This document shows positions 9,808-18,481 of a stretch of DNA of 64,000 nucleotides, in pieces (the stretch's first letter is position 1; the number at the start of each line of letters is the position of its first letter). Origin of the DNA: Methanosarcina sp. ERenArc_MAG2 (GTDB taxonomy: Archaea > Halobacteriota > Methanosarcinia > Methanosarcinales > Methanosarcinaceae). Below the pieces are notes generated by a model. The model saw only the letters and a list, made by a program, of their open reading frames with translations, ran no database searches and was not told where the DNA came from. A program made the translations under genes and the position numbers. Location of the stretch: the NCBI GenBank assembly GCA_023955635.1, contig JAMXHR010000002.1:124001-188000 (forward strand), in the 5' to 3' direction.

Positions 9808-10263
9808 ATGAGTATATTACCGAAACAAATCACAGACAAAATATTGGCGAAACAAACCATGGATCTTTCCGTACCAAAACCGAAAGCAACTCCGCAGCTC
9901 TCAATGCCGATTAATCAGGGAACAGAGTACCGTGATGACTTCCATACATGGTCTTTGTTGGTAAGCGGCGAAGGGTTAATGCAGTTTAATTTGAGTATTG
10001 CAAAGCCGATTTTTGTTACTTTAACCTTGAGGCTGTGTGCTGCTCTTGTGGATGGCTGTGCAAATTGCCCAATCACAATTACAGCCAATGGTAATTCTGT
10101 TGAAAGCCACTACAGGGACACGAACGAACATTGGCACGATAAAGTATTCCAGCTCGATAAAAAATGGATGAAGGCAGGAAATAACGAAATTAGTATCTCA
10201 CTCGATGAAGATGCTAAAACTCAATTATTTATCAAGGCAGTAACTGTGTTGGGAGAAGAATAA
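9808..10263 (+). CDS. Hypothetical beta-rich protein
   Basis: A 151-residue protein starting MSILPKQITDK. An AGGAG sits at normal spacing before this ATG, whereas an ATG nine bases upstream abuts the AGGAG directly. After a Pro-rich N-terminal stretch, the sequence from about residue 45 alternates short hydrophobic strands (FHTWSLLVSG, LMQFNLSIAKPIFVTLTLRL, CPITITANGN, NNEISISLDED, QLFIKAVTVL), which looks like a beta-sandwich or galactose-binding-like fold. There is no signal peptide. I do not recognise a family. It is the first cargo gene of the island. Confidence 0.6.
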   Translation: MSILPKQITDKILAKQTMDLSVPKPKATPQLSMPINQGTEYRDDFHTWSLLVSGEGLMQFNLSIAKPIFVTLTLRLCAALVDGCANCPITITANGNSVESHYRDTNEHWHDKVFQLDKKWMKAGNNEISISLDEDAKTQLFIKAVTVLGEE

Positions 10264-10329
10264 TTCAGCGATTGTTTCAGAGAGATTGTTCACATGTGCC
10301 ATTTTTAAACAAATGGCGCATGTGGGCTG

Positions 10330-10348
10330 TCAGAGGTTCTGTTGCATA
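10330..10348. repeat. IS6-like terminal sequence
   Basis: GGTTCTGTTGCATAAATAA reads like the left terminus of an IS6-family element, but no transposase lies next to it. It is a probable relic of IS6-mediated joining. Confidence 0.45.
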
Positions 10349-10553
10349 AATAATTTTCTACCCTTCCAGGATATAATAATTGCTTTTTGTACCATAATCA
10401 AATTGTTTTATGGCTCCTATATATCATAATTGTGATAATTGCTTTATTAAAAAGTTGGCGGAAATTATATGGTCACTGGGGAAAGCATTATCGCTTCTTC
10501 TTATCTCGTTGCCACATAAAACGAAATCCCCGTAGAGTCAGAGGAGCAGGTTA

Positions 10554-10750
10554 AGGGTTCCACCCCGATTTCTACATACATGTACGCTAAGGCCAATCAG
10601 ATATGATATCCTTTCTGGTGACTTTGTCTGTATCAGCGTTAAGAGAAGGAGAATAACTCCTCGAATATGGCTTTTCTCATTGATTTCGTTTACCCAAAAT
10701 TAGTAATTATCTCTTAGCGTACACCTACGTTAAAATCGGGACAATACCCT
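10554..10750. repeat. MITE family B, copy 1 (197 bp)
   Basis: The left end AGGGTTCCACCCCGATTTCT and the inverted right end AGGGTATTGTCCCGATTTTA share the CCCGATTT block and a further GTACGCTAAG block 10-15 bases inward. A second unit of exactly the same length and high identity lies at 22596-22792. It has no coding capacity and is probably a non-autonomous element or structured repeat. Confidence 0.75.
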
Positions 10751-10869
10751 GACTATGAGAAAATGCAAGAATCTTGCCAAACAGTCTATGAAACTTCTTA
10801 AGAAATGACTCCTCTTTTTTTGGCATGCTACAAAAAATAATATAGAATAGAAAAATAGTTAATTATCTA

Positions 10870-12168
10870 ATGACAACGCATTCAGCAGAAGAAGTAAATG
10901 AAAATAAAATAGAGTCATTCTATATATTTCTCGACACGAATTTATTTTATAGTCCAAAGATAACTTATAATATTTTTAAAATAAAGTTAATGGAAGACAT
11001 ATTAAGTTTAAGGAATAGCTTTAACAAAATGTTTAGTGGTTTTAGAAATATCAAAGTTCTTATCCCGCAATTAGTCGTTGAAGAGATATACTCTATTAAG
11101 GCTAATATAATTAAGTCAGAGTTTATTAAATTTCAAGAAAAAATTAAACATCTTGAAGAAAGAGATCTAAAAAATTCATTGATAAGAATTAGTGAAGAAA
11201 TGCTTGAATTTAGACTTGACTCGTATGGAGAACGTTTCTTGTCAGATAATAAAATTGAAATTGTTCCATATTGCCATCATAAATATTTCCATGCAATTAT
11301 CCAAAAATCAATCAAAAAACAGTTACCTTTTAAACCAAAATATGACGAGAACAAAAATCGCTATGTAGGTGATGATGGTTTTAAGGACACAGTAATATGG
11401 TTTTCAATAATCGACTATGTTAAGGAAGACTGCAGCCCTAATACCGATCACGTCTTTTTCTTTACTAATAATAAAAAAGACTTTATGTCCGAGCTGACAC
11501 TATTTGAATTCAAAATGCTTACAGGAATGGATATAGAAATAATTGATTTCAAAAGTAATAACCCTAATATAAACGACAGTGAATTCACGCCATTTTTGAA
11601 CTACATTCTTGACAAATCACACTTTCCGATTCCAGTAAAAATCAACAAAATTAATATATCATACTTAAAACTAAAAAATAAAGCTGAAATAAACTCTATT
11701 TTTGTTGAATCACTTTCTATTAACATTATTTCTTTAGTTGATTGCGAAAAAAAATTCCCAAATTTTGGAGAAAAGGAGAAATTATTTTTAAATGGAAAAA
11801 TAAAGGATACGTTATTAAAGTTCAGGTTTGATGTTTTAGATTTAGAGTTTAATTATTATATCCCTGAAATTGAAAGTGTATATTTCACTATATTTAATCA
11901 TGCTGATGAATCATTAGCAGTTGATGATATAATTATTGCTTATAAAGATGGTTTTGAGAAACACGGAATAGATTTAGAGTCGTTGGAATTTTATAAAAAC
12001 CCTGAGACTGAATATCCTCTAGAATTTCCTATAGACTATGAAGGAAATTATGGAAAGTTTAATTCTCTTGCTCTAAACGCACTTATTGATTATTTAGAAG
12101 GAAAAGGATTTGGTAACATTTCTCCCGAAGCAATTGAATTTGATTATCTCTATGTGGACCCGTGGTAA
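10870..12168 (+). CDS. PIN-like domain protein (DUF4935-type)
   Basis: A 432-residue, strongly AT-rich gene. The N-terminal 200 residues look like a PIN-type nuclease: the acidic strand FYIFLDTNLFYSP, then LIPQLVVEEIYSIKA, then DGFKDTVIWFSIIDYV and VFFFTNNKKDF. These supply the conserved Asp/Glu/Asp/Asp set expected for metal-dependent RNase activity. This arrangement resembles DUF4935 proteins, which are often linked to defence or toxin functions. The C-terminal half is unassigned. No antitoxin-sized gene lies immediately next to it. Confidence 0.65.
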   Translation: MTTHSAEEVNENKIESFYIFLDTNLFYSPKITYNIFKIKLMEDILSLRNSFNKMFSGFRNIKVLIPQLVVEEIYSIKANIIKSEFIKFQEKIKHLEERDLKNSLIRISEEMLEFRLDSYGERFLSDNKIEIVPYCHHKYFHAIIQKSIKKQLPFKPKYDENKNRYVGDDGFKDTVIWFSIIDYVKEDCSPNTDHVFFFTNNKKDFMSELTLFEFKMLTGMDIEIIDFKSNNPNINDSEFTPFLNYILDKSHFPIPVKINKINISYLKLKNKAEINSIFVESLSINIISLVDCEKKFPNFGEKEKLFLNGKIKDTLLKFRFDVLDLEFNYYIPEIESVYFTIFNHADESLAVDDIIIAYKDGFEKHGIDLESLEFYKNPETEYPLEFPIDYEGNYGKFNSLALNALIDYLEGKGFGNISPEAIEFDYLYVDPW

Positions 12169-12555
12169 TTTTGGGTCTATACAGACTCGAGGCTTAAAAA
12201 GAATAAAAAAGTTTTAACTGTGATTCCTGACACTATTAAATACTAATGTTTTTATCGGTGATGTATAAGGAAATTATATTGTTGAAATTATCTCTATAAA
12301 AGATGCACAGGTTTTATGGTAAAACCTGTGTATTTTGGTCAATTCAGAGATAAAACGTCTGAGCTTTTGGATTTCGAAATTATTTCAGGATAAAACAAAA
12401 TTAACCCTATTTTACAACCAGCTTAAAACATTATAACATTTGATAGTTAAAAATAATTATAATTAAAATTATAGTACTTATTTCATATATAAATAAACTT
12501 AAGTTTAACTTCATAGTTTAATAAAAACTTAAACTAAGTTTTTGGGGTGAATTAA
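12169..12555. other. Gene-free region
   Basis: AT-rich DNA with one strong hairpin (12306-12330) and no convincing frame. The 3' part (about 12440-12540) is very AT-rich and precedes a TTG start at 12556, so it may hold that gene's promoter. Confidence 0.45.
12306..12330 (+). terminator. Strong hairpin downstream of PIN gene
   Basis: CACAGGTTTTA and TAAAACCTGTG form an 11-bp perfect stem with a 3-nt loop, followed by TATTTT. It lies about 140 bases after the PIN gene stop. A terminator is plausible. Confidence 0.45.
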
Positions 12556-12961
12556 TTGAGTAAGTTTCCAAACAATGTGGAAGAAATGAGAAAAAAATAC
12601 ATTCAGGAAATGGTGCACAGTTTTGGGCATATATTTCACCACAGCACGAAACATCACATCATGTTACCAAATGGCTGGTAGTAATTGAGCAAGGGGATTG
12701 GGCAGGGTTCATAGATTCAGACAATCCCGAAAAAATATTGCATACTCCTAACTTATCCGGCATTTTTAAATTAACAATCATAGCTTCAGGTCCTCACTTT
12801 TCTGAAAAAAACTTGCTCCAATGTCAGGTTCCAAACCAGATATAGGATGCAATACAAACTGTGCTTCCATGGTAGGCATTGTGGCAACGGAAAACGGTAG
12901 TGATGCTAACTACTGGACTACATGGGACGCATTTTGCAAGGAAGAACACAAACACAAATAA
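12556..12961 (+). pseudogene. Broken gene for a small unassigned protein
   Basis: GGGGTGA precedes a TTG start (MSKFPNNVEEMRKKYIQEM). After a shift near 12622 the frame continues AYISPQHETSHHVTKWLVVI, EQGDWAGFIDSDNPEKILHT and SGIFKLTIIASGPHF. After a second shift near 12822 it continues SGSKPDIGCNTNCASMVGIV and NYWTTWDAFCKEEHKHK to the stop. The three segments join smoothly into one protein of about 135 residues. I do not recognise the family. It is either two sequencing indels or a decayed gene. Confidence 0.5.
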
Positions 12962-13121
12962 TCTTCAAATTTTGTTGTTTAATAGCGGACAGAGGCAGCG
13001 TATCCAAAGTTCTGACTTCCAGTTAATAATTTGTTTCTCTAAATTTAGTATAAACTGGAGAGAAAATTATATTTTACAGAACTATCGGTACACTGCCTTA
13101 TGAAATGAAAAGGGCGATAGG

Positions 13122-14210
13122 ATGAGCGACAAAGCGAAAATACTTATTATTCACACCGGCGGCACCATTGGCATGAAGAAGTCCTCCGAAGGTTATGTCC
13201 CGGATCCCGACTTTCCCCGGAAGATCGAAGCCGACATTCAGGCAATCAAAGATGATCAAATCCCCGAAGTAAAAGTTATCGCGCTCAAGGAGTTATTGGA
13301 CTCGTCAAATATGACCCCATCCGACTGGAATACCATCGCCGGAGCTGTTTATGAAAACAAAGACGGATTTGATGGTTTTATCATCCTGCACGGTACCGAT
13401 ACCATGGCCTTCACCGCCTCGGCTCTGGCCTTCATGCTGAATATCAATAAACCCGTCATCATCACCGGTTCCCAGATTCCATATCAAATACTTCGCAACG
13501 ACGCCAGGGAGAACCTGATTACCGCTTTAATGATTTCCAACATGATTTGCCGGGATCCATTCATTCCGGAGGTCTTGATATATTTTGATAACAAACTGCT
13601 GCGGGGCTGCCGGTGCACCAAGGTGGACGCCACCCATTTTGCCGCCTTCGACAGCCCAAACTACCCGCATCTTGCTGAAATCGGAGTGGACTTCAATTTT
13701 TTGAAACAAACGGAGTTGAATATTAAGTTTAACCGGGAAGCCATCAATACCCCCGGCCTTGCCGCCGCAAACGCCGGTCAAGCTTCCGTGGTGAATTTTC
13801 TCACGGAGCCGCCCCGGGGCGAGGAATATAATGTGGGTGTAATCCGGCTGTTCCCCGGAATCTCCGCCCGGTACGCCAAAGAGATTCTGAAGCCGCCTTT
13901 AAAAGGCCTGATCCTGCAGGCTTACGGAGTCGGAAACGGCCCCACCCGCGATAAAAATCCCAAACTGTATGATGTGATTAAGCGGGCTATCGATGAACAA
14001 AACATGGTCATTGTTTCAGTGACCCAATGTTTGAAAGGTACGGTAATACCGGGTGATTATGCGACTTCGCTGCCGGTGATTCCGGGCTATGATATGACCC
14101 TGGAAGCCGCCCTGGCCAAGCTGTATTACCTCTTGTATACCGAGCCGGACTTGGAGAAAGTGAAAAAAATGATGCTGGTCAATCTGAAAGGCGAATTAAC
14201 CCGCAATTAA
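13122..14210 (+). CDS. ansA: L-asparaginase, type I
   Basis: A 362-residue asparaginase that would hydrolyse L-asparagine to aspartate and ammonia. The first catalytic Thr lies in IIHTGGTIGMKKS. The second motif is FIILHGTDTMAFTASALAFM, followed by KPVIITGSQIPY and RNDARENLITAL, and the C-terminal half has GNGPTRDKNPKLYD and VSVTQCLKGTV. Length and order match cytoplasmic type I enzymes. No signal peptide is present. GC content and codon choice (GCC, GGC, CGC, CCG) are clearly higher than in the flanking AT-rich genes, which suggests acquisition from a bacterium. It is the first of three such genes in the same orientation. Confidence 0.92.
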   Translation: MSDKAKILIIHTGGTIGMKKSSEGYVPDPDFPRKIEADIQAIKDDQIPEVKVIALKELLDSSNMTPSDWNTIAGAVYENKDGFDGFIILHGTDTMAFTASALAFMLNINKPVIITGSQIPYQILRNDARENLITALMISNMICRDPFIPEVLIYFDNKLLRGCRCTKVDATHFAAFDSPNYPHLAEIGVDFNFLKQTELNIKFNREAINTPGLAAANAGQASVVNFLTEPPRGEEYNVGVIRLFPGISARYAKEILKPPLKGLILQAYGVGNGPTRDKNPKLYDVIKRAIDEQNMVIVSVTQCLKGTVIPGDYATSLPVIPGYDMTLEAALAKLYYLLYTEPDLEKVKKMMLVNLKGELTRN

Positions 14211-14371
14211 AAGCGGTCTGAAAAAACCAATTATTGAAAAATCGTTTTGTCACAATTCAATTCATGGGCCGTAAATGCAATCTAGATATTCGGCTGGAAT
14301 TTTCAATCCATGCCAAACAAAGCAACCAACGTCGAATTTCAGGATAAAATCACCAAACCGGAGGGTAACAA

Positions 14372-15184
14372 ATGAAATTTAAATTCTGCAATGAAAAACC
14401 AAAATCGGATCTACCTGAGGGCTTTTATTATGTGAGCCAGGACAATTTCTACATCGCCAATCTCAACCAGCCCAATCAAAGTATGCTCGAAAAGTATTTG
14501 TATTCCGACAGCGCCACTTCCTGTATTATCATCATTGTGGAGGGCAAGGACCAGCAAAACAATCCGATTGTGGCCGTGACTCATCTCAGCCGCGAACAGC
14601 GTTTCCAGGAATTTTTCAAGATGGTGGGCCGGATCTTTTACGGGGAAACCTCAGTCTTTGCCCAGGGCGCCAATCCGCCATCCGAAAGCGCATCCATCCA
14701 AAATACCACCACGGTGTTAAATTGGATCACCGCCAACAATAAAGTCCAATATGATCAATGCCCTCCCGATCAAAAGCCCCAATGGTACATCAGTCAAACA
14801 ACCTTGTCGCTGGGCTTGGGCGATCCGTTGATCGATGAGCGGAGTTGCTATGGCATTGACTTGAACGCCATGACGGTAAGCAACCAATGCTTCACTCTGA
14901 CGGACGTCCAACGGGACCCCTCCGGAGGTGCCCAGACTTTGTTCTGTGTCTTCGGTTTGAAGATTACCCCACAGGCGGTGCTCCACAAGGCAGACGAAGA
15001 CTTCCCCAAAGCCCAGGTGGATCTGCTGGTGCAAGCCGCCAAGGCAAACCAATGGGAAGATATTTTGTATATGACCAAGGATGAAGTCTTAAACAAATAT
15101 TCATCCACACCCCAGTACGAAGTGCCCTGGTTCTTCTCAACCCTCAGGGAATCGGCCATGTTCGTCAAAAATTATAAACCATAA
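14372..15184 (+). CDS. Unassigned protein with CheD-like Cys/His spacing
   Basis: A 270-residue protein with GGAGG before its ATG. It has no signal peptide. I do not recognise its family. Residues 45-75 read SDSATSCIIIIVEGKD then PIVAVTHLSREQRF: a Cys (51) before a hydrophobic strand, and a His (71) exactly twenty residues later on a second strand. CheD and the related BLF1-type glutamine deamidases place their catalytic Cys and His in the same way, so a deamidase-like fold is possible. The C-terminal two thirds have no recognised motif. It sits 160 bases after asparaginase and 13 bases before the Ntn-hydrolase gene, with matching GC content, so the last two are probably co-transcribed. Confidence 0.5.
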   Translation: MKFKFCNEKPKSDLPEGFYYVSQDNFYIANLNQPNQSMLEKYLYSDSATSCIIIIVEGKDQQNNPIVAVTHLSREQRFQEFFKMVGRIFYGETSVFAQGANPPSESASIQNTTTVLNWITANNKVQYDQCPPDQKPQWYISQTTLSLGLGDPLIDERSCYGIDLNAMTVSNQCFTLTDVQRDPSGGAQTLFCVFGLKITPQAVLHKADEDFPKAQVDLLVQAAKANQWEDILYMTKDEVLNKYSSTPQYEVPWFFSTLRESAMFVKNYKP

Positions 15185-15197
15185 AAGGAGGACTCAT

Positions 15198-16043
15198 ATG
15201 TGTACCATTGGCAATGTCTTTATCAATAATCCTCAAGGGACAATCGCCTTTAAACAGTGTGATTTAACCCAAAAAACCATGTTTCTTGACCCAGTTATCA
15301 CCGAAGGGATAGGAGATATTCGTTACCTACCATTCCGGCGGGAGGGCCATAAAGGCTGTTGGTCGGGGGTCAACAACTATGGCGTATCCTTCGTGGCCGC
15401 GGACTCTTATCTGCAGCCCCAAACCAACACCATGGTCCAGAACGCCGGGGATATTTTTGATGAGTATGAAAAGATTATATCCTCATATAAAACCGCTTGG
15501 GATGCGGCGTCCCATATGTGTGATTTTTATAAATCCTTTCCGGATCCTGATATCTTGCTGATCAATGATTCGCGGGAGGCTTATTACATCGAGGCCAATG
15601 GCGACAAGGTGGTCTGCATTAAACGGACCGATCGTTTCTTCGCCTGCACCAACCATTTTCGGGCACTGACCGGCGCTGTGGACTATAAAAACAATCATAG
15701 CACCTACCTGCGGCTGGAACAGGCTGAGGTCAATCTGCAGCAGGAACCCAATATTACTGGAGTTTGTAATGTAGTCACGGACCAATATTACGGCGAAACC
15801 GTGTTGTCCGTATGCCGGGTGAACCAGACCCAACCGCCGTTTCAGATTCCCACCGAAGAACCCTACTTCACCCAGGCCACATCCATTTTCATCGCCAATG
15901 GAAAAACTGTCGACTGTGCCTTCCAGTTAAACGGCAATCCCCGGAATAATCGTTTCACCTGTATTGAGGATATATTTGGGATGGCTACCACAGTCAACGA
16001 TGTGCCGGTTCAAGAGTTAGCGCTGAAAATTCAAAAATCCTGA
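15198..16043 (+). CDS. Cys2 Ntn-hydrolase (C45/NRDE-like)
   Basis: A 281-residue protein whose second residue is Cys (MCTIGNVF). After removal of Met this would be the N-terminal nucleophile of an Ntn-hydrolase that cleaves amide bonds, as in the acyl-CoA:6-APA acyltransferase, choloylglycine hydrolase and NRDE families. Supporting blocks are GCWSGVNNYGVSFVAADSY, ILLINDSREAYYIEANGDKV and FFACTNHFRAL, which follow the family order of nucleophile, substrate-pocket strand and Asn/Arg region. AAAGGAGG precedes the start. No signal peptide is seen. The substrate cannot be told from sequence. Confidence 0.7.
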   Translation: MCTIGNVFINNPQGTIAFKQCDLTQKTMFLDPVITEGIGDIRYLPFRREGHKGCWSGVNNYGVSFVAADSYLQPQTNTMVQNAGDIFDEYEKIISSYKTAWDAASHMCDFYKSFPDPDILLINDSREAYYIEANGDKVVCIKRTDRFFACTNHFRALTGAVDYKNNHSTYLRLEQAEVNLQQEPNITGVCNVVTDQYYGETVLSVCRVNQTQPPFQIPTEEPYFTQATSIFIANGKTVDCAFQLNGNPRNNRFTCIEDIFGMATTVNDVPVQELALKIQKS

Positions 16044-16290
16044 ACAATCTTTGAATTGGACTCCTTCAATGTTTATCACTTCATTTAATTTTAAAAGCCA
16101 ACTATAAGCCCTTTTTTGGCCTTAGAAAAAATGGGGTTCTGTTGCAAAAAATCCTAATATTGAAGCAAAATTTTAGTTTCACACCAAAGAATGTAAAAAA
16201 GCAGAATGTTTCTCAGATAACATCCGGACTTAGGCAGGTATTCCAAATAACTTATTTATAAAGTTAACTTCATCAAGAACCGAGTAATTA

Positions 16291-17568
16291 TAGGCTCTCA
16301 AATTAGCTCGTAAAATCCCTAATCTAATTTGATACCCATTTCTTTAAAAATATCTCCCAAATGAATTCTTATTCCCAACTTTATTTTGTATTTCTGTCAG
16401 CACCAGCAGTTGATACGCTATGAAACTCAATAAGGAGTAGAGTTTTTTACTCTCATTTCTCAATCTTCTGATATCGAATTTTACTGTACCCTTGATATGT
16501 CCATGTATCTTTTCACATTCAGCTCTCTTTTTATACTGGTCATCAAAAGACTCGTCTCTGATGTTCTGGTTTCTCAGGTACATTCCTACCTGTTCTTTCC
16601 TCTCATTCTCATATAGAAATTTGAGTTTGTTTTCCATTGGTGCATGAACATCTCCACCGATTCTCCACTTTTTATTTACCCAGTGATTGATTCTTTCCTC
16701 TTCACCTTCTTGTTTGATTACGGCATTTGAGGCGTAGGAGATAATCGGTTTTGCATCCAGGTGATACCAAATATCAGAATGATTACAGAATGAATCATAA
16801 CCTCCATCTGCAGAATACAATTCGAGATCAGCATCCATCTTATTAAGAGCTTTAATATGGTTGATAAGTTCTGGAGAATCGCCAGCAAGTCCTTTTGTAT
16901 GGTTCATATAAACAGGGTAAGTTCCAACCATTGTAATATGCGCCTTATCCATTTTACATTCATAATGAGGATTGTAATCAGCATATGTATCATATCTTGA
17001 AGCTTCGAGTGGAGTGGAATCGATCTTAGCCTCTTTTTCCGGAGAAAGTTTGAGTATTTTTTCACCTAAAAGCATCATTATCTCATTGATCCCCTCCTCA
17101 CCAAGCCTATACTTCACAAAATGATGAAGGGTTCCACCTGAAGGAAGTTTAATCTGACTGTTTTCATCAAAAAAAGAGAGCAGGATAGCTTCTTCCTCGG
17201 TTAAGGAAGAAATGGTTTTATCATAAGAAAGTTTCCGAAAACATTTCACAACAAAGAGTTTTATCATAGAAGAAACACTGTATTTGAAGTGCCAACTTTT
17301 TTTGGTATAAAAAGTACGCTCGACGTGCTTTGCAATATCGTCAATGCAGAGGAAGTACAGGAATTGGCAAATTGAAGTGCTTTCTCTGCCAAGATAGTTT
17401 TCGAAAGAGTCCTCGAAGAGGACTCCTTTATATAACATACTGTTTTTCGACATGAGAATGGCATATCTGGTATTGTTTAAAGTTGCCGCTATTGAATAAA
17501 GACAAGTGTATCAGAGTTAGTGAAAAAAAGAATAAGTTTTTAAGTCAAAATTCTAATTTGAGAGCCTC
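16291..17568 (-). mobile_element. DDE insertion sequence nested in IS6 copy 1
   Basis: The termini are AGGCTCTCAAATTAG near 16292 and its inverted copy near 17553-17567. A 5-bp duplication AATTA flanks it (16286-16290 and 17569-17573). Comparison with the uninterrupted IS6 copy at 23724 confirms the insertion point. The element is 1278 bp long. Confidence 0.85.
16344..17453 (-). CDS. DDE transposase (IS4/IS5/IS1182-like)
   Basis: A 369-residue transposase with a DUF772-like N-terminus (CQFLYFLCIDDIAKHVERTF, SVSSMIKLFVVKCFRKLSY). The catalytic domain carries first Asp in AKIDSTPLEASRYD, second in LYSADGGYDSFCN, and a C-terminal KRAECEKIHGHIKG region bearing the catalytic Glu. The gene appears intact. 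The exact IS family is not settled; its nested position and the 5-bp duplication show recent movement. Confidence 0.8.
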   Translation of the reverse strand: MSKNSMLYKGVLFEDSFENYLGRESTSICQFLYFLCIDDIAKHVERTFYTKKSWHFKYSVSSMIKLFVVKCFRKLSYDKTISSLTEEEAILLSFFDENSQIKLPSGGTLHHFVKYRLGEEGINEIMMLLGEKILKLSPEKEAKIDSTPLEASRYDTYADYNPHYECKMDKAHITMVGTYPVYMNHTKGLAGDSPELINHIKALNKMDADLELYSADGGYDSFCNHSDIWYHLDAKPIISYASNAVIKQEGEEERINHWVNKKWRIGGDVHAPMENKLKFLYENERKEQVGMYLRNQNIRDESFDDQYKKRAECEKIHGHIKGTVKFDIRRLRNESKKLYSLLSFIAYQLLVLTEIQNKVGNKNSFGRYF

Positions 17569-18211
17569 AATTAAAAGTATCAACCTGTCCTTTTTTGATC
17601 ATATTCATAGCTTCAATTCCTTTTAAAGTTTTATTAGCAGATTGAAAAGACTGAAATCCTAACATTGGATTAACAATTCGCTTTATAGATCTATGATCTT
17701 GTTCTATAATATTATTCAAATACTTGATTTGTCTAATGCCTACGTTTTTAGGTAGTATTTTATCATTTTTCAGTTTATCTATAGCAGGTGGATAAGCTGG
17801 ATTCTTATCAACAGTTATTACTCTTGGAATTTGATTATGATTAGAACTCAAAGCTTTCTTAAAAAAACGTTTCGCAGCTTTTTGATCTCGTTTTGCACTT
17901 AACATGAAATCGATTGTATCTCCATTTGAGTCAACTGCTCTGTAAAGATATTTCCATTTACCTTTTATATAAGTCTCATCAACTCTCCACGAATCATTTG
18001 TTGGTCTTAAATGTCTTCTTATCTTCTTTTCGATTTCAGGAGAATATTGATGCACCCATCTCATTATGGTACTGTGATCAACTTGAATTCCTCTTTCTAT
18101 CATCATTTTCTTTAAATTTCGATAGCTCAATGGGTATTTTAAGTACCATCTTACATTTAATAAGATAATTTCACCTACAAAGTGTTTCCATTTAAAGGAA
18201 TTAGATGACAT
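17567..18211 (-). pseudogene. IS6-family transposase, 3' end displaced
   Basis: 214 residues as read, covering most of a compact IS6/IS240-type DDE transposase (VRWYLKYPLSYRNLKKMM, STIMRWVHQYSPEIEKKI, SWRVDETYIKGKWKYLYRAV, FMLSAKRDQKAAKRFFKKAL, VITVDKNPAYPPAI, YLNNIIEQDHRSIKRIV). The last twenty or so codons (YSVLDEVNFINKLFGI) lie beyond the nested IS, at 16230-16290. Two residues are missing after DETYIK compared with copy 2. Confidence 0.85.
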
Positions 18212-18324
18212 ATTACTACTTTTTATTTCCTTTTTATTTTATTATGTCCCTAGCAGATATTTTTTGCAACGGAACCTGTCTTTTTATGTTCTTTGCCTTG
18301 AAACTAAATTTTTACTTCTATATT

Positions 18325-18346
18325 CTGATTTTTTGCAACAGAACCC
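18325..18346. repeat. Extra IS6-like right end
   Basis: The complement reads GGGTTCTGTTGCAAAAAATC, matching the left end at 16134 better than the right end at 18276 does. It indicates a second, overlapping IS6-type event directly upstream of the protease gene. Confidence 0.5.
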
Positions 18347-18481
18347 TAAGTTTTATGAAAAAGTATTTGTACATTTAAAACATTTTAAACAAGAATATAA
18401 CTTAAACTTATTAGGACATTAAAAAAGTTATAAAAAATGATATCTAGAGCCGACTAATGCATAAGTCCTAAGGAGAAAACT

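Larger units (their letters stand above)
16135..18276 (-). mobile_element. IS6-family element, copy 1, interrupted
   Basis: The left end GGTTCTGTTGCAAAAAATCC (16135) and the right end (complement GGTTCCGTTGCAAAAAATAT, ending 18276) enclose an IS6 transposase. Another IS (16291-17568) has jumped into the transposase 3' end. The right end is identical to that of copy 2 at 24639. No 8-bp target duplication is seen, which is common when IS6 elements mediate rearrangement. Confidence 0.8.

Noticed and set aside
18459..18475. ATGCATAAGTCCTAAGGAG just upstream of the protease, resembling the end of the TAGGACTTACGCA elements
   Set aside because: Only about ten bases match and no partner end lies nearby. 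It is more simply the ribosome-binding region.
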